A stretch of DNA of 39,880 nucleotides from Cyanobacteria bacterium SBLK. Its GTDB lineage: Bacteria; Cyanobacteriota; Cyanobacteriia; Cyanobacteriales; Spirulinaceae. A program made the position numbers and the translations under genes. Below the pieces are notes generated by a model. That model made no database searches, was not told where the DNA came from, and was given only the letters and a program-made list of their open reading frames with translations. The DNA lies in assembly GCA_017746715.1 (NCBI GenBank), contig JAGHZQ010000002.1, forward strand, positions 1-39,880, in the 5' to 3' direction. Positions 25,673-33,834 of this stretch are shown piece after piece. Every line of letters starts with the position of its first letter. The stretch's first letter is position 1.

Positions 25673-27073
25673 ATGAAACAACTTCAAGTTCATTCGCTAG
25701 AAAAATGGAGAAAGCGAAATCTTTACTACTACAAAGATATAGAAAATTTGTATCAATTTTGGATTGAACCTCGTTCCAAAGTTCTAGAAATTGGTTCTGG
25801 TTTAGGCGATCTTCTCGATTCAGTTCAGCCTCAATACAGTTTAGGGATTGATATAAATCCCCTAGCCGTCAAAAGATCTCGGGAGAATTATCCTCATCTA
25901 GGATTTCAAGCTGAAGATATTGAAGATTTTCTCCCTCGAGAAATATTTGATTATATTCTAATGGCGAATACTTCAAGCTATTTGCAAGATATTCAAAAAG
26001 CCTTTTATAATATCAGTAAAGCCTGTCAACCATCGACGCGCTTAATTATTACCTATCATAATCCAATTTGGGAACCCATTCTAAAATTTGCAACTCTTAT
26101 CGGTCAGCGAATGCCCCTTCCTCCCCTAAACTGGCTAAATCGAGAAGATATTGAAAATTTGCTCCATTTAGAAGGATTTGAAACTATCTTTTACAGTAAG
26201 CGGTTGCTGTTTCCTAAGTTTTTTCCCTTTATTTCTTGGTTTTTTAATCGAATTTTTGCCCCTCTTCCTATTATCAACCGACTCTGTTTAACAGAATATA
26301 TCATTGCTAGACCCCAAACCGATCGTGTAGAAGCAGAACGAAATATTCGAGAAAAAACCTGTTCGGTCATTATCCCTGCACGGAATGAAGCAGGAAATAT
26401 CGAACGCTGTATTACTGAAATGCCACGACTCGGCCAACATACTGAAATTATTTTTATTGAAGGTCATTCTCGGGATAATACATGGGGAGAAATTCAACGC
26501 GTGCAAGCAAAATACGGTCGAGAATGGGATATTAAAATTTGCCAGCAAATGGGAAAAGGAAAAGGTGATGCCGTGCGTTTGGGGTTTTCAATGGCAACGG
26601 GGGATGTTTTAATGATCCTAGATTCCGATTTGACTGTTAGACCGATAGATTTAGTCTATTTTTTTAAAGCTGTTGCCTCGGGTCAAGGGGAAATGGCCAA
26701 TGGTTGTCGATTGGTATATCCCATACCCAAAACAGAAATGCCTTGGTTAAATCGCATGGCAAATCGCTTTTTTGCTTGGTTACTCTCCTATTTGTTGAAT
26801 ACAAAAATAAAAGATTCTCTCTGCGGGACGAAAGCAATTTCTCGCGAAAATTATCAGCGTATTGCAGCGAATCGTTCCTATTTTGGAGATTTCGATCCCT
26901 TTGGGGATTTCGATTTGCTTTTTGGTGCGGCCAAGCTAGGATTAAAAATTGTGGATATTCCCGTACGATACGTACCTCGAACCTATGGTAGTTCCAATAT
27001 TCAACATTTTAAAGAAGGTCTCATTTTGCTGAAAATGTGCCTTTATGCAGCTCGAAAAATAAAATTTATTTGA
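25673..27073 (+). CDS. Methyltransferase-GT2 glycosyltransferase fusion
   Basis: This bifunctional-looking protein has 466 residues. The N-terminal part (about 1-210) is a class I SAM-dependent methyltransferase fold: VLEIGSGLGDLLDSV, LGIDINPLAVKRS, then FDYILMANTSSYLQD. The C-terminal part (about 225-440) is a GT2 domain: CSVIIPARNEAGNIERCITE, then EIIFIEGHSRDNTW, LMILDSDLTVRPIDL with the DxD, and DSLCGTKAISR. This resembles bactoprenol/dolichol-phosphate sugar transferases. ATG 25673 is chosen; a TTG at 25664 would add three residues. It is soluble apart from weak hydrophobic patches. The fusion suggests the two activities act on the same lipid-linked intermediate, which is inference. The next gene begins four bases after the stop. 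Confidence 0.8.
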   Translation: MKQLQVHSLEKWRKRNLYYYKDIENLYQFWIEPRSKVLEIGSGLGDLLDSVQPQYSLGIDINPLAVKRSRENYPHLGFQAEDIEDFLPREIFDYILMANTSSYLQDIQKAFYNISKACQPSTRLIITYHNPIWEPILKFATLIGQRMPLPPLNWLNREDIENLLHLEGFETIFYSKRLLFPKFFPFISWFFNRIFAPLPIINRLCLTEYIIARPQTDRVEAERNIREKTCSVIIPARNEAGNIERCITEMPRLGQHTEIIFIEGHSRDNTWGEIQRVQAKYGREWDIKICQQMGKGKGDAVRLGFSMATGDVLMILDSDLTVRPIDLVYFFKAVASGQGEMANGCRLVYPIPKTEMPWLNRMANRFFAWLLSYLLNTKIKDSLCGTKAISRENYQRIAANRSYFGDFDPFGDFDLLFGAAKLGLKIVDIPVRYVPRTYGSSNIQHFKEGLILLKMCLYAARKIKFI

Positions 27074-27077
27074 AAAT

Positions 27078-28355
27078 ATGAAAAAATTGACTCTCAATCA
27101 AAAAAGCGCTCGAAGAGATTATTTGTTTTATTTGTTCTTATCCATTACTATTCCTGTAACTTTTCTTTTTTCCCCATTTCCTCCTCCCGGAACAGAATTT
27201 TGTGGTAATTATATTACCTTGATTGATAATATTGCCGGATTTCCCATTAATTGCGATTCAGTCACATTTACCGATGTTCTCGTTTCCCCCAACTTTGAAT
27301 TAATCTTTACGCCGGATTATGTTAGGCAAAATCGACCTTTTTTTATTTTACTTGGAGGAGTATTAAGTTACATCCCAACGGAGTTTTTGAGAATTTTTAG
27401 ACTTTTATATATTTTTCCTGAAACCAATAGCTATCTACAGCACTCTATTGGTTTTATATTGCTCAATATTTTGACTTTATTTTTGAGCTTGGTCTTGTTT
27501 CACAAGATATTAATGTATTTTCACGTTCAAAAGAGTTTGATTTATACTTCTAGTCTGTTTTTAGTTGGCAATGAAATTGTAAAAGTCTTTTTTTGGAGTG
27601 CTCTTCCTCAGATGTTTAACATCTTAACCCCTATCGCGACCATATCCATCGTATATTGGGGATTGCAAACCAAAATAACTAATAAAATTTTATTGATTTT
27701 AACTTTTTTTCTCGGTTTTTTTCCTCTTGCTTACGGAACTTGTTTATTATTTTTTCCCAGTATAGTAACTGTCTATTTTTGTAATAATAAGATAGCACAG
27801 AACAGCTACAAAAAAATATTATTTTTGTTTTTCCTTGCAGTTTTGTTTTTATTACCAACGATTTTATGGATATCAATTATTAAATTAATTGTCGGCTCTT
27901 TCTACAGTCATGAGTCAGATACCTATCGCCAATTCCTGTGGACAGTTGATGCGCTTAAAATTAATTGGTCTCATTTCTTAAATACCGCAGGAGGATACTG
28001 GCAATCTTATCTCAATTTTCCTCAAGAGTTGAACGTTCTACTCTGGCTCAATATCATTTTACCGATCTGGTCAATTTTTCGTTATAATCGTCAAGAAATT
28101 TTATCTTTGCTAGGAACTCTCAAATTTATATACGCAATCTTTGTATTGTTTTTCATTTTCTTGTATTTTATTGCCTTTTATCCAGAGCGCTTGTATTTTA
28201 ATTTAATTGCGATCGCCCTCATTCCCACTTTAATATTCTTCAATCTCATTGCGACTCGCGAGAAACATTGTTATTCGATCGTTCCCGTACTTATTTTCCT
28301 GATGAGTACCTCTCATTTTTTAGGGATTTTATTTCAAGTCGGTCCCTATGACTAG
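27078..28355 (+). CDS. GT-C-like multi-pass membrane protein
   Basis: This 425-residue protein has about ten helices. After helix 1 an external loop of about 65 residues holds FCGNYITLIDNIAGFPINCD and then YVRQNRPFFILLGGVLSYIP. The RP followed by a hydrophobic helix and a later LLNILTLFLSL recall the RP...LLHL pattern of the GT-C family members earlier in the locus. It is very rich in Phe/Ile/Leu and AT-rich at the DNA level. It probably acts as a membrane glycosyltransferase using the product of the preceding GT2 fusion, which starts the same short operon. Substrate unknown. Confidence 0.55.
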   Translation: MKKLTLNQKSARRDYLFYLFLSITIPVTFLFSPFPPPGTEFCGNYITLIDNIAGFPINCDSVTFTDVLVSPNFELIFTPDYVRQNRPFFILLGGVLSYIPTEFLRIFRLLYIFPETNSYLQHSIGFILLNILTLFLSLVLFHKILMYFHVQKSLIYTSSLFLVGNEIVKVFFWSALPQMFNILTPIATISIVYWGLQTKITNKILLILTFFLGFFPLAYGTCLLFFPSIVTVYFCNNKIAQNSYKKILFLFFLAVLFLLPTILWISIIKLIVGSFYSHESDTYRQFLWTVDALKINWSHFLNTAGGYWQSYLNFPQELNVLLWLNIILPIWSIFRYNRQEILSLLGTLKFIYAIFVLFFIFLYFIAFYPERLYFNLIAIALIPTLIFFNLIATREKHCYSIVPVLIFLMSTSHFLGILFQVGPYD

Positions 28356-28452
28356 CAGGATTATCTGAAAATTCTCGTCAATTTAGTATTGAACCCGAGT
28401 TCGGAATAACTGGAAAACATCCTCAATCAACCCCCAAACATCAATTAATTTT

Positions 28453-29625
28453 ATGCCCTCCTCCCCCGCCAAAATCCGCGTCATGCGAATTATCGCTCGC
28501 CTCAACGTCGGCGGTCCGGCGCGTCACGTTATTTTATTGAATGCCAATTTAGAGCGATCGCGCTACCAAAATCTGCTCGTGACGGGGATTGAAGGGGTGC
28601 GAGAAGGAAGCATGAAAGATTTAGTGGCATCCCATCAATTAGATATGGAAATTATTCCCGAACTCGGTCGGGAAATTGCCCTCAAAAACGACTTATTCGT
28701 ACTGTGGAAACTCTATCGCCTCATGGGTCGATATCGCCCTCATATCGTTCATACCCACACAGCAAAAGCCGGATTGGTGGGACGCATTGCGGCAAAATTG
28801 GCCGGCGTTCCCATCATCGTGCATACCTTTCACGGCCATGTTTTTCACGGCTACTTCAGTCCGGCAAAAACCCAATTCTTTATTGCCTTAGAAAAATTCT
28901 GCGGGCTTTTAAGCGATCGCATTATTACCATTAGCGCCCTCCTCAAACAAGAAATTGCGGCTTATGGAGTTGCCCCCCTCGATAAAATCGAGATCGTTCC
29001 CCTCGGTTTCGATCTGTCCCCCTTTGCCACTCAAAACCGTCATACTGGAGAGTTTCGCGCCTCAATTGACATTCCTGCCAAGGGGAAGCTCATTGCGGCC
29101 GTCGGTCGCCTCGTCCCCATTAAAAATATCCCTCTTCTCCTTGAAGCCTTTGCGATCGCCCGCCAAAGCGATCCTCAGATTTATCTAGCTCTGATTGGCG
29201 ATGGAGAATTGCGATCGCATCTCGAAGTCAGGGTTCGAGAACTTGGCATCGCGCCAGCCGTCATTTTTACGGGTTGGCGGCAAGATCTGCCCCAAATTTA
29301 CGCCGACCTCGATGCGGTGGTTATTTCTTCGGACAATGAAGGGACTCCCGCTTCCCTCATTGAAGCCATGGCAACGGGATGTCCCGCGATCGCCACCCGA
29401 GTAGGAGGCGTTCTGGATCTCCTCGCCCCCGATCGCGGTAGAATTGTGAACCCCAAAGAGCCTCAAAGCCTCGCCCGAGCCATTCTCGACCTCTGGCAAA
29501 ATCCCGACAAAACGCAACATTTTGCTGCCAATGCTCGAGAATATGCTCTCTCGACTTACAATTCTCAACGATTGATTGGGGATATCGCTCAACTTTATGA
29601 AACACTGGTGAAACCTCCCTCTTAA
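28453..29625 (+). CDS. Glycosyltransferase family 4
   Basis: This GT-B enzyme has 390 residues. RIIARLNVGGPARHVILLN is the acceptor-side glycine motif. IVHTHTAKAGLVGRIAAKLA and VHTFHGHVFHGYF follow. IAAVGRLVPIKNIPLLLEAF opens the donor domain, and SSDNEGTPASLIEAMATG is the E-x7-E site. This type with THTAKAG/HTFHGHVFHGYF blocks is common near WecA/TagO-type initiating transferases, and one is the next gene. It probably adds the second sugar of the repeat unit. HIP1 sites are frequent here, unlike in the GT-C genes. Met11 is an alternative start. Confidence 0.88.
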   Translation: MPSSPAKIRVMRIIARLNVGGPARHVILLNANLERSRYQNLLVTGIEGVREGSMKDLVASHQLDMEIIPELGREIALKNDLFVLWKLYRLMGRYRPHIVHTHTAKAGLVGRIAAKLAGVPIIVHTFHGHVFHGYFSPAKTQFFIALEKFCGLLSDRIITISALLKQEIAAYGVAPLDKIEIVPLGFDLSPFATQNRHTGEFRASIDIPAKGKLIAAVGRLVPIKNIPLLLEAFAIARQSDPQIYLALIGDGELRSHLEVRVRELGIAPAVIFTGWRQDLPQIYADLDAVVISSDNEGTPASLIEAMATGCPAIATRVGGVLDLLAPDRGRIVNPKEPQSLARAILDLWQNPDKTQHFAANAREYALSTYNSQRLIGDIAQLYETLVKPPS

Positions 29626-29688
29626 ACCCCGATCGCAATCGGCAGAATTTTTCTATCCAAACCCGCATTATCGACCCGCAAAAACATC

Positions 29689-30720
29689 GTGAAGGTAAAT
29701 TTAACCCTAACTCTAACCGTTCTTCTTTCTTGTGCAATCTCTCTGATCGTCACTTATTCCATTAGAAGTGCTGCTTTGCGTTTCGATCTGTTGGATCGAC
29801 CCGGAGACGGGAAAGCTCACTCGAACCCCGTGCCTTTGCTGGGGGGAATTGGAATTTATATTGGTTTTGTTATTGCCTTCGCCATTACCAACTTGCCAAC
29901 GATTTTGCAACAAAGTAGCGCCGTTCTTGCTGGAGCAACCCTCATCACGATTACCGGACTTTACGACGATCTGCGAGGCATGAAGCCGTTACCCAAACTT
30001 ATCGCCCAAATTTTAGCGGCGGGAGCATTGATTAATGGGGGAATTTACGCGCAAGTGACGGGAATTTATTTGTTGGATCTGGCCATGACAATCTTTTGGG
30101 TCGTGGGAATCTGTAACGCTCAAAACTTATTGGATAATATGGATGGTCTTTCGGCGGGAGTCGCTGCGATCGCCTGTTTCTTTTTTACGCTCCTCGCCGT
30201 CTCTCAAGGTCAAGTCATTATTTCTGCCGTCTCGGCGGCCTTATTGGGGGCAACCCTTGGATTTTTACGCTTCAATTGGCATCCCGCCACGATTTTTATG
30301 GGGGATACGGGCAGTTTATTATTAGGTTTTCTTTTGGCTTCTTTGGGTATTCAACTGAGATTTCCCAGCGATCTCGTGGTGAGAACTTGGATGATCCCCA
30401 TTCTCGTCCTTGCCGTTCCCATTTTCGATACGACCCTCGTCAGTATTTCTCGCCTGCGTCGCGGTTTGCGCCTCACCGATGGCGGTCGGGATCACGTTTC
30501 CCATCGCTTGCGAAAAATGGGTTTGGGGGTTCGTCAAGCTGTCGGGGCGATCTATTTCGCCAGTAGCTGTTGTGGCACGATCGCCCTCGCGATCGCCTTA
30601 ATTCACGAGACGAGGCTGGCGTATATTCTCACGGCGATCGTAGTTGTCGCGGGGTTAGCACTCCTCTTCTTTTTTGAGCGAGTCGATCTTTCCGATACGG
30701 GGCAACCCCAAAGACGATGA
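29689..30720 (+). CDS. Undecaprenyl-phosphate HexNAc-1-phosphate transferase (WecA/TagO family)
   Basis: This polytopic enzyme (343 residues, about ten to eleven helices, GTG start) transfers a HexNAc-1-phosphate from UDP to undecaprenyl phosphate and so starts chain synthesis at the inner membrane. Family motifs are clear: KAHSNPVPLLGGIGIYIGF, GLYDDL with the paired Asp, QNLLDNMDGLSAG, IFMGDTGSLLLGF, and GGRDHVSHRL in the last cytoplasmic loop. MraY is excluded because the peptidoglycan-type C-terminal signatures are missing and the DHVSHRL loop is of WecA/TagO type. It is followed after a 28-base heptamer repeat by the UDP-sugar dehydrogenase gene. Confidence 0.9.
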   Translation: MKVNLTLTLTVLLSCAISLIVTYSIRSAALRFDLLDRPGDGKAHSNPVPLLGGIGIYIGFVIAFAITNLPTILQQSSAVLAGATLITITGLYDDLRGMKPLPKLIAQILAAGALINGGIYAQVTGIYLLDLAMTIFWVVGICNAQNLLDNMDGLSAGVAAIACFFFTLLAVSQGQVIISAVSAALLGATLGFLRFNWHPATIFMGDTGSLLLGFLLASLGIQLRFPSDLVVRTWMIPILVLAVPIFDTTLVSISRLRRGLRLTDGGRDHVSHRLRKMGLGVRQAVGAIYFASSCCGTIALAIALIHETRLAYILTAIVVVAGLALLFFFERVDLSDTGQPQRR

Positions 30721-30748
30721 ATTCAAAATTCAAAATTCAAAATTCAAA
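30721..30748 (+). repeat. Heptamer tandem repeat, four perfect copies of ATTCAAA
   Basis: The 28 bases between the stop of the WecA-like gene (30718-30720) and the ATG of the dehydrogenase (30749) consist exactly of four ATTCAAA units. Short tandem heptamer repeats are known in filamentous cyanobacteria. Here the repeat is the complete intergenic spacer and replaces a Shine-Dalgarno. A change in copy number would alter stop-to-start distance in steps of seven. Confidence 0.9.
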
Positions 30749-32041
30749 ATGAATAGCGAACAAACAACAAAAATTGCAGTACTGGGATTGGGATATGTTG
30801 GTCTTCCGGTTGCCTTGGCCTTTGCGAGAAAGTTTGCCGATACTGTAGGGTTTGATATTAATCGTCAGCGTGTTGAAGCACTCAATTCTGGTTGGGATAG
30901 TACGGGGGAAATCCCTCGCGAGATTCTACAAGAAACCACTCTGAAAATAACCGATAATTTCAATGATATTGCCGAGAGTAATTTTTATATTGTTGCCGTT
31001 CCTACCCCTGTCGATACCAATCATCAACCGGATTTGACCCCCTTAATCAAAGCCTCGCAAACCCTCGGAAAACTCCTCAAGTCCGGTGATATTATCGTCT
31101 ACGAATCCACGGTTTATCCAGGAGTGACCGAAGAAATTTGCGGTGGAATTTTAGCAAAAGCATCGGGGTTGCAGCAAGGTCGAGATTTTAAATTGGGATA
31201 CTCTCCCGAACGCATCAATCCCGGAGATAGCGATCGGACTTTAGAAAAAATCGTCAAAGTGGTATCGGGAGAAGATCCCGATACCCGCGATCTCATTGCC
31301 GAAATTTACGGCGCAATTATTGAGGCGGGAATTTATCGCGCTCCTTCGATTAAAGTGGCCGAGGCGGCAAAAGTCATCGAGAATATTCAACGAGATATTA
31401 ATATTGCCTTGATGAATGAATTGGCGATTATTTTCGATCGCCTCGCGATTCGGACTCATGACGTTCTTTCTGCGGCGAGAACCAAATGGAATTTTCTTCC
31501 CTTTACCCCCGGTTTAGTCGGAGGCCATTGCATCGGCGTGGATCCTTATTATCTCACGACAAAGGCGGAAGAGTTGGGCTATCATCCCCAAGTTATTCTC
31601 ACTGGACGACGCATTAATGATGGCATGGGGACATTTTTAGCCCAGCGATTAATTAAACTTTTAGTCGCGATCGATCGCCCCATCCGCGATGCAAAGGTGG
31701 GAATTCTCGGGATTACGTTTAAAGAAAATGTTTCCGATCTCCGCAATAGTCGCGTTCCCGATATTGCAGCCGAGTTGCAGCAATTTGGAATTTCTCCTCT
31801 CGTTCACGATCCTCACGCCGATCGTGAAGCGACGAAAGGAGAATACGGCCTTTCTCTGGTAGATTGGGAAGATTTATCTGAATTAGATGCGATCGTGCTG
31901 GCGGTTCCCCATCAATTTTATCTGTCTCTTCCCCTCGATAAACTACTCGACCCTTTACATCCCGATGGGGTATTCATGGATGTTAAATCGGCGATCGCAC
32001 CCGATCGTTTACCCGAAACAATTTCTTATTGGAGTTTGTAA
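30749..32041 (+). CDS. UDP-N-acetylhexosamine 6-dehydrogenase (TviB/WbpO/WbpA group)
   Basis: This nucleotide-sugar dehydrogenase (430 residues) oxidises the C6 of a UDP-HexNAc to a uronic acid using NAD. The N-terminal motif is VLGLGYVGLPVALAFARKFA, followed by VGFDINRQRVEALNSG and DSTGEI. VAVPTPVDTNHQPDLTPL, YESTVYPGVTEE and GYSPERINPGD are family blocks. LVGGHCIGVDPYYL carries the catalytic Cys. The start is ATG 30749; the frame is open upstream to 30674 only because it reads through the heptamer repeat and the end of the previous gene. The substrate is probably UDP-GlcNAc or UDP-GalNAc, and asnB in the locus could amidate the product. Confidence 0.88.
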   Translation: MNSEQTTKIAVLGLGYVGLPVALAFARKFADTVGFDINRQRVEALNSGWDSTGEIPREILQETTLKITDNFNDIAESNFYIVAVPTPVDTNHQPDLTPLIKASQTLGKLLKSGDIIVYESTVYPGVTEEICGGILAKASGLQQGRDFKLGYSPERINPGDSDRTLEKIVKVVSGEDPDTRDLIAEIYGAIIEAGIYRAPSIKVAEAAKVIENIQRDINIALMNELAIIFDRLAIRTHDVLSAARTKWNFLPFTPGLVGGHCIGVDPYYLTTKAEELGYHPQVILTGRRINDGMGTFLAQRLIKLLVAIDRPIRDAKVGILGITFKENVSDLRNSRVPDIAAELQQFGISPLVHDPHADREATKGEYGLSLVDWEDLSELDAIVLAVPHQFYLSLPLDKLLDPLHPDGVFMDVKSAIAPDRLPETISYWSL

Positions 32042-32440
32042 CTCAACGCTTCGGCAATGGGGAAAAAGTACCAGTGGTGCGAAAATCGTCCCCGCGTTAA
32101 ACGCTATGATACATCCGACAATTCGGGAAAATGGGGCTGTCGCTCTGATTCTGCCGTACTGCCGCAATCAGGTCTTTCGGAGAGGTCTATCAAGCAGGCA
32201 AAAAGCCTTTAACCCAAAATAATTCAGAAATTGGTTGGTCTAATCGTCTGATATCTAGACGCGGACAGTGATATTGTAGAGAGCTATTGAGCCAGCAAAA
32301 AGCCTTTAACTCAAAATAATTCAGAAACTGCGTTTGTCAATCGTCTATTATTTCAGAGGAGGGGAGAATAAAATTAAAACTCATCACTAGCAACTCGGGT
32401 TTTCTAGAGATCCCTCTATGGATTCAAGAAAAATTGTCAT
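32042..32440. other. Intergenic stretch with an imperfect direct repeat, no gene seen
   Basis: No reading frame here looks like a protein. Its main content is the pair of direct repeats at 32180-32249 and 32279-32346, listed separately. The convergent genes on either side end here, so no promoter is needed. Confidence 0.5.
32180..32346 (+). repeat. Imperfect direct repeat, two ~70-bp copies
   Basis: Copy 1 (32180-32249) and copy 2 (32279-32346) share GCAAAAAGCCTTTAAC, CAAAATAATTCAGAAA and a final AATCGTCT, with a few substitutions and short gaps. They are separated by about 29 bases. No transposase or coding similarity is visible. Origin unknown. Confidence 0.75.
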
Positions 32441-32471
32441 AAAAAAAGTAGAAGATGCTCCTCCTACTTTT
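32441..32471 (-). terminator. Hairpin terminator after the polysaccharide deacetylase gene
   Basis: AAAAGTAG (32444-32451) pairs with CTACTTTT (32464-32471), with two further inner pairs. Read on the minus strand the stem is followed by a run of seven T, the form of an intrinsic terminator. It lies about 75 bases past the deacetylase stop. On the plus strand only four T follow, so it may also weakly stop transcripts from the dehydrogenase side. Confidence 0.7.
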
Positions 32472-32544
32472 AGCAAAAACAAAAAAGTTTTCAAAACCTT
32501 CTCATTATTCATTGACAATATTCATTGATAATGGATCGTTGAAA

Positions 32545-33495
32545 TTACCCGCCAGCTTGTTTCGTTTCTTGTTCTTTCATTTCTAACAATTCGGGAACGG
32601 TGACAAATTCGTAGCCTTGCTCTTTCAACTGATTAATAATGTAAGGAAGTGCATTAACCGTATTGGCGCGATCGCCACCACCATCGTGAAATAACACAAT
32701 TCCTCCCGGGCTCGCTTCACTTAAAACTCGCTTGGCAATACCTTGAGGAGAAGCATAATAATCTTTGGAATCTGCCGACCACATGACCACAACTTGGCCT
32801 TTCCTCGCCGCGTAGGCCGCCATCCCATTATGAAGAAAGCCTCCGGGGGGTCGAAATAATTTGGGTCTCACCCCAGTCGCTTTTTGAATCCAGAAGTCGG
32901 TATTATCGATTTGCGCTGCTGCCCCCGCTGGCGATTGAGCGTGATAGGGATGACTCCAACTGTGATTCGCTAGAGCGTGTCCTTTTAAGTGAATATGTTT
33001 GGCTCTCGCCGGATATTCTCTGACGTTACGTCCTAACAAAAAAAATGTGGCTTTAATATTGTAGCTGTCGAGAATATACAAAATATTATTGGTAAACTCT
33101 TCTGCCGGCCCGTCATCAAACGTTAATGCAATGACTTTGCGATCGCCCTTCAACTTGACATCGTTAATCGTTTTGCCTTGAAACTGTTTGGGCACGGGAA
33201 AATCGGTTAGTTTTGCCGCGCGAGCTGCCTCTTTCTCCAGTCTTTTAACATTGTTTGTTGCCAAAATGGGTAAGCCTGCCAAACCGGGAGCGATCGCGCC
33301 AAGTTCGGGAGTACTCTTGGCAACGTATTGATGGGCAGCACGTCCTGCGGGTACGCTCAAACCCACCATAAAACTTAAACTAGCAGCACCCAATGCCACT
33401 CCCAACTTGTGATTGAGAATTAGACGTTTTAGGGACTGCTCTTGCTGTGGGAGCGTATTTTTGTCATTTTTAGTATTCAGCTTTTGTGTGCTCAC
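32545..33495 (-). CDS. Membrane-anchored polysaccharide deacetylase (NodB homology, CE4)
   Basis: This 316-residue protein removes acetyl groups from GlcNAc-type sugars in peptidoglycan or an extracellular polymer, outside the membrane. A basic N-terminus and one helix (about 30-50) anchor it. The NodB domain (about 120-300) has TFDDGP (125-130, catalytic and metal Asp), NHSWSHP (177-183, metal His pair), RPPGG (215-219), SADSKDY and a late LFHDGGG whose His completes the site. It starts at GTG with GAGGG a few bases upstream. A terminator follows. It converges on the polysaccharide locus and may modify its product, but peptidoglycan is equally possible. Confidence 0.9.
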   Translation of the reverse strand: MSTQKLNTKNDKNTLPQQEQSLKRLILNHKLGVALGAASLSFMVGLSVPAGRAAHQYVAKSTPELGAIAPGLAGLPILATNNVKRLEKEAARAAKLTDFPVPKQFQGKTINDVKLKGDRKVIALTFDDGPAEEFTNNILYILDSYNIKATFFLLGRNVREYPARAKHIHLKGHALANHSWSHPYHAQSPAGAAAQIDNTDFWIQKATGVRPKLFRPPGGFLHNGMAAYAARKGQVVVMWSADSKDYYASPQGIAKRVLSEASPGGIVLFHDGGGDRANTVNALPYIINQLKEQGYEFVTVPELLEMKEQETKQAGG

Positions 33496-33834
33496 GCCCT
33501 CAGTTCCCCAAAATATAAGTGATAATGAAAAAAGAAAACTTTATTGATGTTTTCTAATAGTATTGTTTATGTTTTCGTAAAAACAGAGCAAGTCAATCGA
33601 AGGAGAAAAAATCATCCTTGCTGGAAGTCTCAATAAAATCACGACTTTGGTTTCGAGTCCCGTTGATTTTAAGCTGAGCCTTGTTAGATTTGACGGCTTG
33701 CTCTACCGATCTTTTTGCACCACATCCAAATGATATCCGGAATATTCTCCAACGTTCTTAAAATTTATTAAAACTGTTGACAAAAAAGAGAGAAGGAGAC
33801 GGGATCTCGATTTTCAGGGCCGCAATGTGAATTT
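33496..33834. other. Intergenic stretch of about 340 bases, no gene recognised
   Basis: This AT-rich gap lies upstream of the deacetylase gene and downstream of panC-cmk, both on the minus strand. It should hold the deacetylase promoter. TTGACT can be read on the minus strand but without a good -10 at the right distance. A short coding-looking minus-strand frame ending VGEYSGYHLDVVQKDR is too short to name. No RNA gene is visible. Confidence 0.4.

Noticed and set aside
31887..32222. A 111-codon plus-strand frame at the end of the dehydrogenase gene
   Set aside because: Most of it is an out-of-frame reading of the dehydrogenase, and the rest has no recognisable content.
33640..33680. A T-arm-like TTTCGAGTCCCG suggesting a tRNA
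   Set aside because: No matching T-stem, acceptor stem or anticodon arm can be folded around it.
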